Shown here in pieces: positions 1 through 5,364 of a stretch of DNA of 5,364 nucleotides. This DNA comes from Bacteroidales bacterium. Lineage in GTDB: Bacteria > Bacteroidota > Bacteroidia > Bacteroidales > UBA7960. The DNA is taken from the NCBI GenBank assembly GCA_003557805.1, contig PWNY01000382.1, forward strand, positions 1-5,364. Direction: 5' to 3'. Below the pieces are notes generated by a model. That model was not told where the DNA came from and searched no databases. It saw only the letters and a list, made by a program, of their open reading frames with translations. Numbering within the stretch: position 1 is the first letter of the stretch; the number at the start of each line of letters is the position of its first letter. Both the position numbers and the translations under genes were made by a program.

Positions 1-69
1 AACCCCCGGAGGCTGTTACACCTCAACGGTTTTCAAGACCGCCGCAATCGACCACTCTGCCATCTCTCC
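1..69 (-). tRNA. tRNA-Ser(UGA), 3' end cut off by window edge
   Basis: Read on the minus strand, the gene starts GGAGAGATGGCAGAGTGG at position 69, a typical serine tRNA 5' end. The D-arm follows. A five-pair anticodon stem (42-38 with 30-26, including one G-U pair) closes a loop with anticodon TGA at 35-33, which reads UCA and other UCN serine codons. A long variable arm with a GAGG/CCTC stem follows, which marks a class II tRNA (Ser, Leu or Tyr). The sequence leaves the window in the T-arm, so about 20 bases, including the 3' acceptor strand, are missing here. Its promoter lies directly upstream. Identity is secure from the anticodon and variable arm together. Confidence 0.95.
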
Positions 70-73
70 GGTG

Positions 74-103
74 CAAAAGTACAAAATATTTATTTTTACA
101 CAA
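74..103 (-). promoter_or_regulatory. Bacteroidetes-type promoter of the tRNA-Ser gene
   Basis: On the minus strand, TACTTTTG at 81-74 matches the Bacteroidetes -7 consensus TAnnTTTG exactly. A TTG at 103-101 lies 19 bases upstream, and a TTTG at 107-104 lies 22 bases upstream; either could be the -33 element. The -7 box ends only four bases before the tRNA 5' end at 69, so transcription would start at or very near the mature end. The location and the exact match make this a good call. The start site itself is inferred. Confidence 0.7.
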
Positions 104-216
104 CAAAAATCCTGGCTGCTTAAAGGTTTTCGCATTTAGCCATTGTGAACAAAGCATCAGCAGAACATGTTATCCCAACTGTAGTCATTCAACTCTAACC
201 CGTAAAATATACAATT

Positions 217-636
217 ATGAAACATACAGTAAACACAAGCTGGAAACAGGATATGGTTTTCGAATCAGAACTCGACGGGCACAAACTTATCATGGATGCT
301 CCTGGAGCAGCCGGGGGAAAGGACAAAGGTCCCCGCCCAAAGCCCCTTATGCTTTCAGCACTTGCAGGGTGCACAGGAATGGACGTTGTAGGCATGTTAA
401 ATAAAATGCGCGTCGATCTCAAAGGTTTTAATATTAACATTGAAGCCGAAACCACTGACGAAGTACCAAAACATTACAAAAAGATAAAGGTGATCTACGA
501 GTTCTTGGGCACTGACCTTCCAAAGGATAAACTGGAAAAGGCCGTTGAGCTTTCCAGGGAAAAATACTGCGGGGTATCCCATGTCTACAAACAGGTCATA
601 GAAATGGACTACGAAATCAGGGTAAAGGAGAGCTAA
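217..636 (+). CDS. OsmC/Ohr-family protein (putative peroxide-reducing)
   Basis: A 139-residue protein of the OsmC/Ohr fold, a family of small cytoplasmic, usually dimeric proteins. Characterised members use two cysteines to reduce organic hydroperoxides; many others have no proven substrate. The conserved core is visible: the GPRPKPLMLSALAGCTGMDV segment (residues 38-57) with the first cysteine C52, and the second cysteine C118 in KYCGVSHVYK. Both expected redox cysteines are therefore present, and the length is normal for the family. No signal peptide is seen. The ATG at 217 follows an AT-rich leader with no Shine-Dalgarno sequence. I found no convincing promoter in 110-216. The gene stands alone, convergent with the receptor fragment, and is followed by its own terminator. 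Whether it acts as OsmC, Ohr or a YhfA-like paralogue cannot be told, so no symbol is given. Confidence 0.9.
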   Translation: MKHTVNTSWKQDMVFESELDGHKLIMDAPGAAGGKDKGPRPKPLMLSALAGCTGMDVVGMLNKMRVDLKGFNINIEAETTDEVPKHYKKIKVIYEFLGTDLPKDKLEKAVELSREKYCGVSHVYKQVIEMDYEIRVKES

Positions 637-665
637 ACCCGGTTTTACAGGCAGTACAATAAGCA

Positions 666-704
666 GGGGCCGCTGCGTATATGAATACGCGGGCGGCCCC
701 TTTT
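666..704 (+). terminator. Rho-independent terminator downstream of the OsmC-family gene
   Basis: Thirty bases after the OsmC-family stop, GGGGCCGC (666-673) pairs with GCGGCCCC (693-700), and the inner arms GCGTAT (675-680) and ATACGC (685-690) extend the stem around a four-base loop. The only interruptions are an unpaired T674 on one side and two G's (691-692) on the other. Four T's follow (701-704). This is a strong intrinsic terminator for the plus strand. On the minus strand it lies just past the receptor stop at 734, but the tract after the stem is T-poor there (TGCTTATTG), so termination in that direction would be weaker. Confidence 0.88.
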
Positions 705-733
705 ATCATCAGGTCACTATAGTTCAACAGCTA

Positions 734-3700
734 TCAGAAGCTGTAGCGAACACCAACCTGGGCACTCCAGGTCTGGTTGATATGTATGTCATACCTGTAC
801 ACCTGGCTTGGAACCTCACCTTCAGGACCACCTGTCACCCGGGTAATCCTGTATGTGGGCTGGTTTGTTGTTTTATCCCTGCCGGCATAAGTCAGGGGGG
901 CACTCTGCCATGGCAGCTGCTGGACACCCCATTCGCTGTTGAGCATATTGCCAAAGTTCAGGATGTCAAAAGTGATCTGTATCTTGTGCCTTTCGGGAAG
1001 GCGCGTGACAAATACATCCTGGGCAATACGCAGGTCAAAGCGGTGAAGCCACGGAAGCAGTGCACCGTTACGTTCAGCTATACTTCCCCTGTTGTTTTTC
1101 AGGTAGTCATCATTCTCAATGTAGTTATTAAGAATATTCCACTGCTGCTCAGGTGAGTATTCAACACCTGCTACCTCGGTTGTTACGAAATTTATCTCGC
1201 TGGCATCATTTGGAATATACATCAGCCGGCTGGCATTGTCTCCAAAACTACCGGCATAAACATAGCTGAACCTGCCTGCCTCTCCCCCTGTGTAGAAAAG
1301 GGATATGGTTGTGGGGAACCTTTCGGTCAGCGCCCTTGTATTGTATGTTGCATATGCCACAATACGGTTTGGCTGGTCAAAGCGGCTGTAACCCATCTCA
1401 GGGTCATTCCTGTTCTCTTTCACAACATCTGGCCATAAAGAAGCAGCCTGGGACCCTCCGATCAGGCCATAGTCACGGCTTACACTCCGGGTATATGCAA
1501 TACTGGCGTATATACCATTATCAAAGTCCTTCTGCAGTTGCGCGGTAATTGAGGCGTAATAACCCTTGTCAATGTTTGTCAAAAGCATTACCTCATTGAA
1601 CCTGCTGTCTTTGTTGTAATTATCAAAGAAAGGTCTCTGGTCCACTCCGCTAAAATACCCGGTTGGCTCTGCAAGGTTTATGTTCATTGCGAGCGGGCTG
1701 TTATAGTCCCTGGAATATATACCTTCGATCGTACCGATTACTCCATAGGGGAGGCGGTAATCCGCTGCCAGGTTGGTACGCCATACCTGGGGGAACTTAA
1801 GGTCAGGATCGGTGATGTTTATATCCCTTGAAAGCTGGGCCTCCAGGGCTTCAGGAGATGGCTTGTAATAGTTCGGGTCATCCTGGAAACCATTCCAGGG
1901 GGCGATTCCGTTTAAGCCGAAACCATCGACAAGATTGCCGTCAGAATCATATGTACCTTCACGCTCCCAACCTATAAGGCCCCTGGTCACGCCATTTGCA
2001 TTCACCTGGTTTGATATCCACACAAAGGGGATACGGCCGCTGAAAAAGCCTGTACCGCCCCTGAGCTGAAGGCTTGCATCCCCGTAAACATCATAGTTGA
2101 AGGCAAGCCTGGGTGAGAACAGGGGTCTCGGGTCAGGAAGAACACTCACGTCGGGTACAACAGTGGATCCGTCCCTTGGGTTGGTAAAGCGCACATTCAT
2201 CTCATCGAGCCTGGGGTTATTTGGCAGGTCGATTGGGAAGAACGGAACATCAACACGCAGACCACCGGTGATAACAAGATCACGGTTCACCTGGTACTTA
2301 TCCTGAAGGTATATTGAGAATTGCCCGAACCTGGTCTCATCCATTGGCGGAGCGGGGTCTCCTGTAAACGAGTAGCTCATTGCAAATGCATCGGGAACTA
2401 CCGAAGCATCCCGGTTTATTACCGACTGAACGAAGCTGTCATAGCTGTTGTAGCGGTAAAAGGTGTGGAATGCAGGGTTGAATGCATTCTCAAAGCTCAT
2501 AAGTTCAAGGTTAACTCCGGCAGTAACCGTATGACGGCCCAGGAACATAGAGAAGTTGTTGGTGATATTGAATATATCATTTGCAAGCAGGTTTCCTACT
2601 GTATAAAGCTCATTACCAAGTGAAAAGTAATACAGTGGTGTATCCTCATCGAATTCCAGAACCTCAATAAATGGGAACACCGCACCGCCCGGAACGCTTC
2701 TTTTTGGGTCCTCTATAGTGGTATAGCCAATATTCAAACTGTTTGCGAACCTGGTACCGAAAACCGAGTTGAGCTCGGCCACAAAAGAAGTAACATTGTT
2801 ATCCACCGAATAATTTGCATTGCGGAAAGTAAGTGCCTCAATGCCGAAACGGTTGGTGTTGCGATACCTGGGCAGGTTTCCCCTGATACTGTTACCATTA
2901 ATGGTGACATCCCTGAATGCCTCATAATGGTTAAGGCGAACCGCAAGCCTGTGGTTTGGGTTTATGTTCAAATCCACCCTGAAATTCAGCCTCAGACCCT
3001 CATTCCCGAAATCATAACCCTGCCAGGAACCCGGGTCATAACCGTAAATTGACTGCATCTGCTCTCTTACCAAGCTTACATGGCTCTCCTGGACCCTGGA
3101 CACAGTCTGGCCGTCAGGTGGCAGTGCCGGGGTTGATGCCTGCCTCTGGTCGCTCGGGTTTGAGGCATCCTCCTTTTCAACACTCAGGAAAAAGAACAAA
3201 CGGTCCCTGATGATGGGGCCTCCGACACTCGCACCATATATCCTGGTAAAGGCCTCCGCTATACTAAGCTCCCGCTCTCCTATGGAAGAACCCATAAAGT
3301 TCTCGTTCCTGTAAAACCCGTAACCCGAAGCCCTGTACTCATTCGTGCCGCTTTTGGTGATAGCGTTTACATTGGCACCTGTAAATCCTCCTGACCGGAC
3401 ATCATAGGGCGCTATATTCACCTGTATCTCCTCAATCGCCTCAACACTGATGGGATTTCCCCCGGCAAACTGGGATGACCCCAGGCCGAAGTTGTTGTTG
3501 TATATATTACCATCGATTGTGTAGTTGTTAAAACGATTGTCCCGGCCCGCAAAACTGGCGGCGTTACTCTGTGGATTAAGGCGGGTAAAATCGTTGATGC
3601 TTCTGGAAATCGTAGGCATCATCCCGATGGTTTCAGTATCCAGGTTAGTCGTGGCACCGGTTCTTCCAGCGTCAAATACCCTGTCAACCGTACCCATAAT

Positions 3701-3736
3701 TACAACTTCTTCGAGCGACATACCTGTCTCAAGCAT
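734..3736 (-). CDS. Oar-like TonB-dependent receptor, plug and beta-barrel part (3' fragment)
   Basis: A 1,000-codon frame holding most of an outer-membrane TonB-dependent receptor of the Oar-like type, not the SusC type. Near the start, SLEEVVIMG leads into the plug domain (about residues 8-140), with family motifs GRTGATTN (24-31), PTISRSINDFTRLNPQ (41-56), FAGRDNRFNNYTIDG (62-76) and NIAPYDVRSGGFTGANVNAI (107-126). The rest is a long barrel with alternating aromatic-rich strands, ending in VGVRYSF; a terminal Phe is the usual outer-membrane insertion signal. The signal peptide and regulatory-like domain are missing. They lie beyond the IS at 4964-5335. The ATG at 3736 is probably an internal Met codon of the original gene. 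An in-frame TAG occurs just upstream, inside the IS. Any product started here would lack a signal peptide and stay in the cytoplasm. Myxococcus Oar and relatives move large substrates such as proteins; this copy's substrate is unknown. Confidence 0.88.
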   Translation of the reverse strand: MLETGMSLEEVVIMGTVDRVFDAGRTGATTNLDTETIGMMPTISRSINDFTRLNPQSNAASFAGRDNRFNNYTIDGNIYNNNFGLGSSQFAGGNPISVEAIEEIQVNIAPYDVRSGGFTGANVNAITKSGTNEYRASGYGFYRNENFMGSSIGERELSIAEAFTRIYGASVGGPIIRDRLFFFLSVEKEDASNPSDQRQASTPALPPDGQTVSRVQESHVSLVREQMQSIYGYDPGSWQGYDFGNEGLRLNFRVDLNINPNHRLAVRLNHYEAFRDVTINGNSIRGNLPRYRNTNRFGIEALTFRNANYSVDNNVTSFVAELNSVFGTRFANSLNIGYTTIEDPKRSVPGGAVFPFIEVLEFDEDTPLYYFSLGNELYTVGNLLANDIFNITNNFSMFLGRHTVTAGVNLELMSFENAFNPAFHTFYRYNSYDSFVQSVINRDASVVPDAFAMSYSFTGDPAPPMDETRFGQFSIYLQDKYQVNRDLVITGGLRVDVPFFPIDLPNNPRLDEMNVRFTNPRDGSTVVPDVSVLPDPRPLFSPRLAFNYDVYGDASLQLRGGTGFFSGRIPFVWISNQVNANGVTRGLIGWEREGTYDSDGNLVDGFGLNGIAPWNGFQDDPNYYKPSPEALEAQLSRDINITDPDLKFPQVWRTNLAADYRLPYGVIGTIEGIYSRDYNSPLAMNINLAEPTGYFSGVDQRPFFDNYNKDSRFNEVMLLTNIDKGYYASITAQLQKDFDNGIYASIAYTRSVSRDYGLIGGSQAASLWPDVVKENRNDPEMGYSRFDQPNRIVAYATYNTRALTERFPTTISLFYTGGEAGRFSYVYAGSFGDNASRLMYIPNDASEINFVTTEVAGVEYSPEQQWNILNNYIENDDYLKNNRGSIAERNGALLPWLHRFDLRIAQDVFVTRLPERHKIQITFDILNFGNMLNSEWGVQQLPWQSAPLTYAGRDKTTNQPTYRITRVTGGPEGEVPSQVYRYDIHINQTWSAQVGVRYSF

Positions 3737-3743
3737 GTGGACT

Positions 3744-3774
3744 TGCTACCTTTATCAGGACACTAAGTTAAGCT
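3744..3774 (+). repeat. Left terminal inverted repeat of the IS
   Basis: This 31-base end aligns without gaps to the reverse complement of 4961-4991, with 23 of 31 bases matching. Conservation sits in blocks: the tip TGC, GGACACT at 3758-3764 and TTAAGCT at 3768-3774. These are probably the cleavage tip and transposase-binding parts. The left end also overlaps one arm of a hairpin (3763-3790). Confidence 0.8.
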
Positions 3775-3790
3775 AAAACCATTAACTTAG
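3763..3790 (+). promoter_or_regulatory. Perfect hairpin just upstream of orfA
   Basis: CTAAGTTAA (3763-3771) and TTAACTTAG (3782-3790) form a perfect nine-pair inverted repeat around a ten-base loop, ending five bases before the orfA ATG. In several IS families a hairpin at this place forms only in transcripts that enter from outside and blocks transposase translation. That role is inferred here. No clear orfA promoter or Shine-Dalgarno sequence is visible nearby. An alternative is a transposase or host-factor binding site, since one arm overlaps the terminal repeat. Confidence 0.5.
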
Positions 3791-3795
3791 TAATT

Positions 3796-4107
3796 ATGAA
3801 AGAAAGAAGACATTATGATCGTGAGTTCAAGCAGATGGCTGTTGAGCTCAGCAAGGCCCGGGACAATGTTCCGGAAGTAGCCAAGGAGCTTGGTATCCGT
3901 TCTGAAATACTTAGCCGTTGGCGCAGGGAGTCAGCCCGATATGCAGAGGGGAGTTTTCCCGGCAAGGGCAATCCTGCCCAGACAGATAGTGAAAAGGAGA
4001 TAGCCAGGCTAAAGAAAAAGTTACATGATGCAGAGTTAGAACGTGATATATTAAAAAAGGCGGTAGGCATCTTCTCCAAAAACGATGGAAAATTTACTGG
4101 TTTATAG
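3796..4107 (+). CDS. IS3-family OrfA (transposase DNA-binding subunit)
   Basis: A 103-residue OrfA. Residues 8-45 form the helix-turn-helix of the Tnp_1 type, with the recognisable REFKQMAVEL start and a VAKELGIRSEILSRWRRE recognition region. Residues 66-92 are a charged leucine-zipper-like coiled coil (I69, L72, L76, L81, L86) used for oligomerisation in this family. The protein ends in the usual ERDILKKAVGIF segment, whose two lysine codons are the frameshift site. In the family, OrfA alone binds the IS ends and represses or modulates transposition, while the frameshifted OrfAB fusion is the transposase. The ATG at 3796 lacks a Shine-Dalgarno sequence and lies just after the left-end hairpin. 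Normal length, no damage seen. Confidence 0.92.
   Translation: MKERRHYDREFKQMAVELSKARDNVPEVAKELGIRSEILSRWRRESARYAEGSFPGKGNPAQTDSEKEIARLKKKLHDAELERDILKKAVGIFSKNDGKFTGL
4053..4059 (+). other. Programmed -1 ribosomal frameshift site (A AAA AAG)
   Basis: The heptamer A AAA AAG lies in the correct phase of orfA: AAA is Lys87 and AAG is Lys88. A one-base slip back enters the orfB frame, which is open from 4047 to its stop at 4965-4967. The resulting fusion would be 390 residues: 88 from OrfA and 302 from the orfB frame. This is the classic signal that makes the OrfAB transposase in IS3-family elements. I see no convincing stimulatory hairpin immediately downstream. Confidence 0.85.
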
Positions 4108-4139
4108 ATCAGTATCGCTTCAAGTTTCCCATTGAGACG

Positions 4140-4967
4140 ATGTGTCGGGTGCTGGATGTTTCCCGAAGCGCATATTACAACTGGAAGAAAACAAAGCCAC
4201 GTAAGTGGGATATAGAAAATCATATTTTGAAAAAGCAGATCAGGGATGTTTTTCATGGTAGCAGAAAAACTTATGGTAGTCCAAGAGTTGCCATTGAGCT
4301 GGAAAGACAAGGAATAAAAGCATCCAGACCTCGTATTGCAAGGTTAATGAAAAAGCAAAACCTGGTCAGTATCAGAGCTAAAAAGTTCAAAACCACGACA
4401 GACTCCAGGCATAAATACCCTATTGTGGAGAACAAGTTAAACAGGCGGTTTGCTGTAAATGAACCCGGTAGGGTATGGGTATCGGACATCACGTATATCA
4501 GAACCGGTCAGGGGTGGCTGTATTTGACTGTAATCTTGGATCTGGCTGATCGTCAAGTAGTGGGCTGGGCTATGAGTAATACATTATATGCCAGAGAAAC
4601 CACAATGGCAGCCTGGCGTATGGCAGTTAAAAGAAGACCCATAACCAGAGAACTAATCTTTCACTCTGACAGGGGTATACAATATGCTTGTACTGATTTT
4701 AAAAACATGCTTGATGCACACCCCTGCGTTATCAGAAGCATGAGCAGAAAAGGTGATTGCTGGGATAACGCAGTAGCAGAGAGCTTTTTTAACACATTGA
4801 AAACCGAGTGTGTATATCAGAATAAGTATCGGACAAGACAGCAGGCTAGAATATCAATATTTGAATTTATTGAAACCTGGTACAATCAGAATAGGATCCA
4901 CACTACTGTAAATAAGTCAGCAACAGAAAACATTACTATAACCAATCAAAAACAAATTGCAGCTTAA
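4140..4967 (+). CDS. IS3-family OrfB (DDE transposase catalytic part)
   Basis: The 275-residue reading from ATG 4140 carries the integrase-like catalytic domain of an IS3-family transposase. A helix-turn-helix region of the HTH_21 type spans about residues 26-75 (KTYGSPRVAIELERQG...). The retroviral-integrase-like core spans about 105-215, with D116 in WVSDITY, D177 in HSDRG and E214 in NAVAESFF. All three catalytic residues are present; 36 residues separate the second D and the E, against the usual 35. The C-terminal part with ETWYNQNRIH is typical. The true functional start is upstream: the same frame encodes a family-typical WFIDQYRFKFPIETMCRVL stretch before this Met, so the protein is probably made mainly as the OrfAB fusion through the slippery site at 4053. 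The stop lies inside the right terminal repeat and overlaps the opposite-strand stop of the receptor fragment. Confidence 0.93.
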   Translation: MCRVLDVSRSAYYNWKKTKPRKWDIENHILKKQIRDVFHGSRKTYGSPRVAIELERQGIKASRPRIARLMKKQNLVSIRAKKFKTTTDSRHKYPIVENKLNRRFAVNEPGRVWVSDITYIRTGQGWLYLTVILDLADRQVVGWAMSNTLYARETTMAAWRMAVKRRPITRELIFHSDRGIQYACTDFKNMLDAHPCVIRSMSRKGDCWDNAVAESFFNTLKTECVYQNKYRTRQQARISIFEFIETWYNQNRIHTTVNKSATENITITNQKQIAA

Positions 4968-4991
4968 ATCAGTGTCCAAAATAATGTTGCA
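4961..4991 (-). repeat. Right terminal inverted repeat of the IS
   Basis: The reverse complement of this 31-base end matches the left end at 23 of 31 positions, including the TGC tip (4991-4989), GGACACT (4977-4971) and TTAAGCT (4967-4961). It contains the orfB stop codon. It also supplies the last codons and stop of the interrupted receptor's 5' fragment. Unlike the left end, it has no hairpin partner on its inner side. Confidence 0.8.
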
Positions 4992-5335
4992 GGATCAATG
5001 AAAAAAGTGAGGTTACGCGTTTCCCCTAGCGAAAGGACAATGTCACCCAGTACGTCACTCTCGAAACCCACATAAGATACAGTGATTTCATAGGGGCCCC
5101 CGGTACGGAGGTTGGGGAGATTGAAGCGGCCGTCACTCCTGGACACGGTACCATACCGGGTGCCAGACGGAAGGTGCACCGCAACAATGTTTGCATTGGG
5201 CAGAGGGATGTTTTCATAGGTAAACACACTACCCTCAATAGCAGATGTGGTTACCCCCTGACCAAAAACTGCATTTGAACTTTGGGTCAGCACAAATGCA
5301 GTAAACAGGCTAATAACATTGAAGATTTTTTTCAT
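4964..5335 (-). CDS. Oar-like TonB-dependent receptor, signal peptide and regulatory-like domain (5' fragment)
   Basis: A 123-residue frame that is the start of the split receptor. Residues 1-25 look like a Sec signal peptide: two lysines, a hydrophobic core (IFNVISLFTAFVL) and a small-residue region with likely cleavage after A22 or G25. Residues 28-113 form a carboxypeptidase-regulatory-like beta-sandwich (GVTTSAIEGSV, PLPNANIVAV, SDGRFNLPNL, VSYVGFES, LSLGETRNL), which usually precedes the plug in Oar-like and related receptors. Native coding ends in codon 115; the first two bases of that codon are native and the third comes from the IS. The last eight residues, ATLFWTLI, and the stop are IS-encoded. 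The ATG at 5335 follows an AT-rich leader without a Shine-Dalgarno sequence, as usual for the phylum. Its promoter lies outside the window. If translated, it would give a small exported protein with no membrane anchor. Confidence 0.88.
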   Translation of the reverse strand: MKKIFNVISLFTAFVLTQSSNAVFGQGVTTSAIEGSVFTYENIPLPNANIVAVHLPSGTRYGTVSRSDGRFNLPNLRTGGPYEITVSYVGFESDVLGDIVLSLGETRNLTFFIDPATLFWTLI

Positions 5336-5364
5336 TTTTGATTTGTTTGGTTAATTATTAAATA

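Larger units (their letters stand above)
3744..4991 (+). mobile_element. Complete IS3-family insertion sequence, 1,248 bp
   Basis: The element has the IS3-family plan: imperfect terminal inverted repeats beginning TG and ending CA, a small orfA, a -1 frameshift site, and orfB with a DDE integrase core. Size is normal for the family. It lies in the opposite orientation to the receptor gene it interrupts. The ends were set by aligning the two flanks without gaps: both start TGC, share GGACACT 14 bases in, then TTAAGCT. No matching 3- to 5-base duplication flanks these ends (left flank ends GGACT, right flank begins GGATC). Both reading frames and the slippery site are intact, so the element could still be active. 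The orfA/orfB style suggests the IS3 or a nearby subgroup, which I cannot fix from sequence alone. Confidence 0.9.
734..5335 (-). pseudogene. Oar-like TonB-dependent receptor gene split by an IS3-family element
   Basis: Two minus-strand frames (5335-4992 and 3743-734) appear to be the halves of one outer-membrane receptor gene with an insertion sequence between them. The first half holds the signal peptide and regulatory-like domain; the second holds the plug and barrel and lacks exactly those parts. Deleting 3744-4991 restores a continuous frame of 1,117 codons, reading through a junction FIDP-VHMLETG, with codon 115 completed by the first base after the IS. That length is normal for Oar-like receptors. 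The reconstruction is inferred: no clear target duplication marks the site, so a small loss or gain at the junction cannot be excluded. As sequenced, the full receptor cannot be made. Confidence 0.82.

Noticed and set aside
1..69. tRNA-Ser as an integration (att) site for an island
   Set aside because: The 3' end of the tRNA is outside the window, no integrase gene or repeated tRNA fragment is visible, and the adjacent genes look like ordinary chromosome.
110..216. Promoter for the OsmC-family gene
   Set aside because: No TAnnTTTG box or well-spaced -33 element could be found on the plus strand in this short interval.
782..1156. Plus-strand open frame of 124 codons opposite the receptor barrel
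   Set aside because: It lies entirely antisense to a well-supported coding sequence, has no recognisable domain, and its composition follows the minus-strand codons.
3736..3800. Outward promoter in the left IS end driving the receptor 3' fragment
   Set aside because: The best minus-strand candidate is TAACTTAG, one mismatch from the -7 consensus, with no TTG or TTTG at the right distance, and it lies in the hairpin arm. The product would also lack a signal peptide.
3813..4310. Minus-strand open frame of 165 codons across orfA and the start of orfB
   Set aside because: It is antisense to both IS genes, which have clear family motifs. No domain is seen in its translation.
3743..4990. TTGC at 3743-3746 and 4987-4990 as a four-base target-site duplication
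   Set aside because: These bases belong to the matching TGC tips of the inverted repeats (the complementary strand of TTGC includes the tip). Excising the element with one copy kept would also shift the receptor frame into an early stop.
3739..4994. GGA at 3739-3741 and 4992-4994 as a three-base target-site duplication
   Set aside because: It would need two extra bases (CT) on the left IS end only, breaking the TG/CA symmetry. Removal would shift the receptor frame. A three-base match is also likely by chance.

Overview
The window looks like a chromosomal segment of a Bacteroidota (Bacteroidetes) bacterium. Three things point that way. An Oar-like TonB-dependent receptor with an N-terminal carboxypeptidase-regulatory-like domain is typical of the phylum. 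The genes start in AT-rich leaders without a Shine-Dalgarno sequence. A TTG-N19-TAnnTTTG promoter of the Bacteroidetes type lies just upstream of the tRNA gene.

Layout from left to right. A tRNA-Ser(UGA) gene on the minus strand (1-69) is cut by the window edge. An OsmC/Ohr-family gene (217-636, plus) ends in a strong hairpin terminator (666-704). The long minus-strand reading frame 734-3736 is the plug and beta-barrel part of an Oar-like outer-membrane receptor. A complete IS3-family insertion sequence (3744-4991, plus) carries orfA, a -1 frameshift site and orfB (DDE transposase). The frame 4964-5335 (minus) holds the start of the same receptor: signal peptide and regulatory-like domain.

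The main event is that the IS has split one receptor gene in two. The 5' piece and the 3' piece lie on the same strand and carry complementary domains. Removing the IS between its inferred terminal TG...CA ends (1,248 bp, a multiple of three) joins them into one open frame of 1,117 codons. No clear target-site duplication is seen, so the insertion may be old or rearranged, or the ends may be slightly misplaced. As it stands, the 5' piece would give a 123-residue exported protein ending in eight residues encoded by IS DNA, and the 3' piece has no signal peptide. The receptor is therefore probably inactive in this copy.

I see no undescribed multi-gene system. The points worth a second look are the split receptor, the missing duplication with a conserved frame, the frameshift signal, and a perfect hairpin just inside the left IS end.
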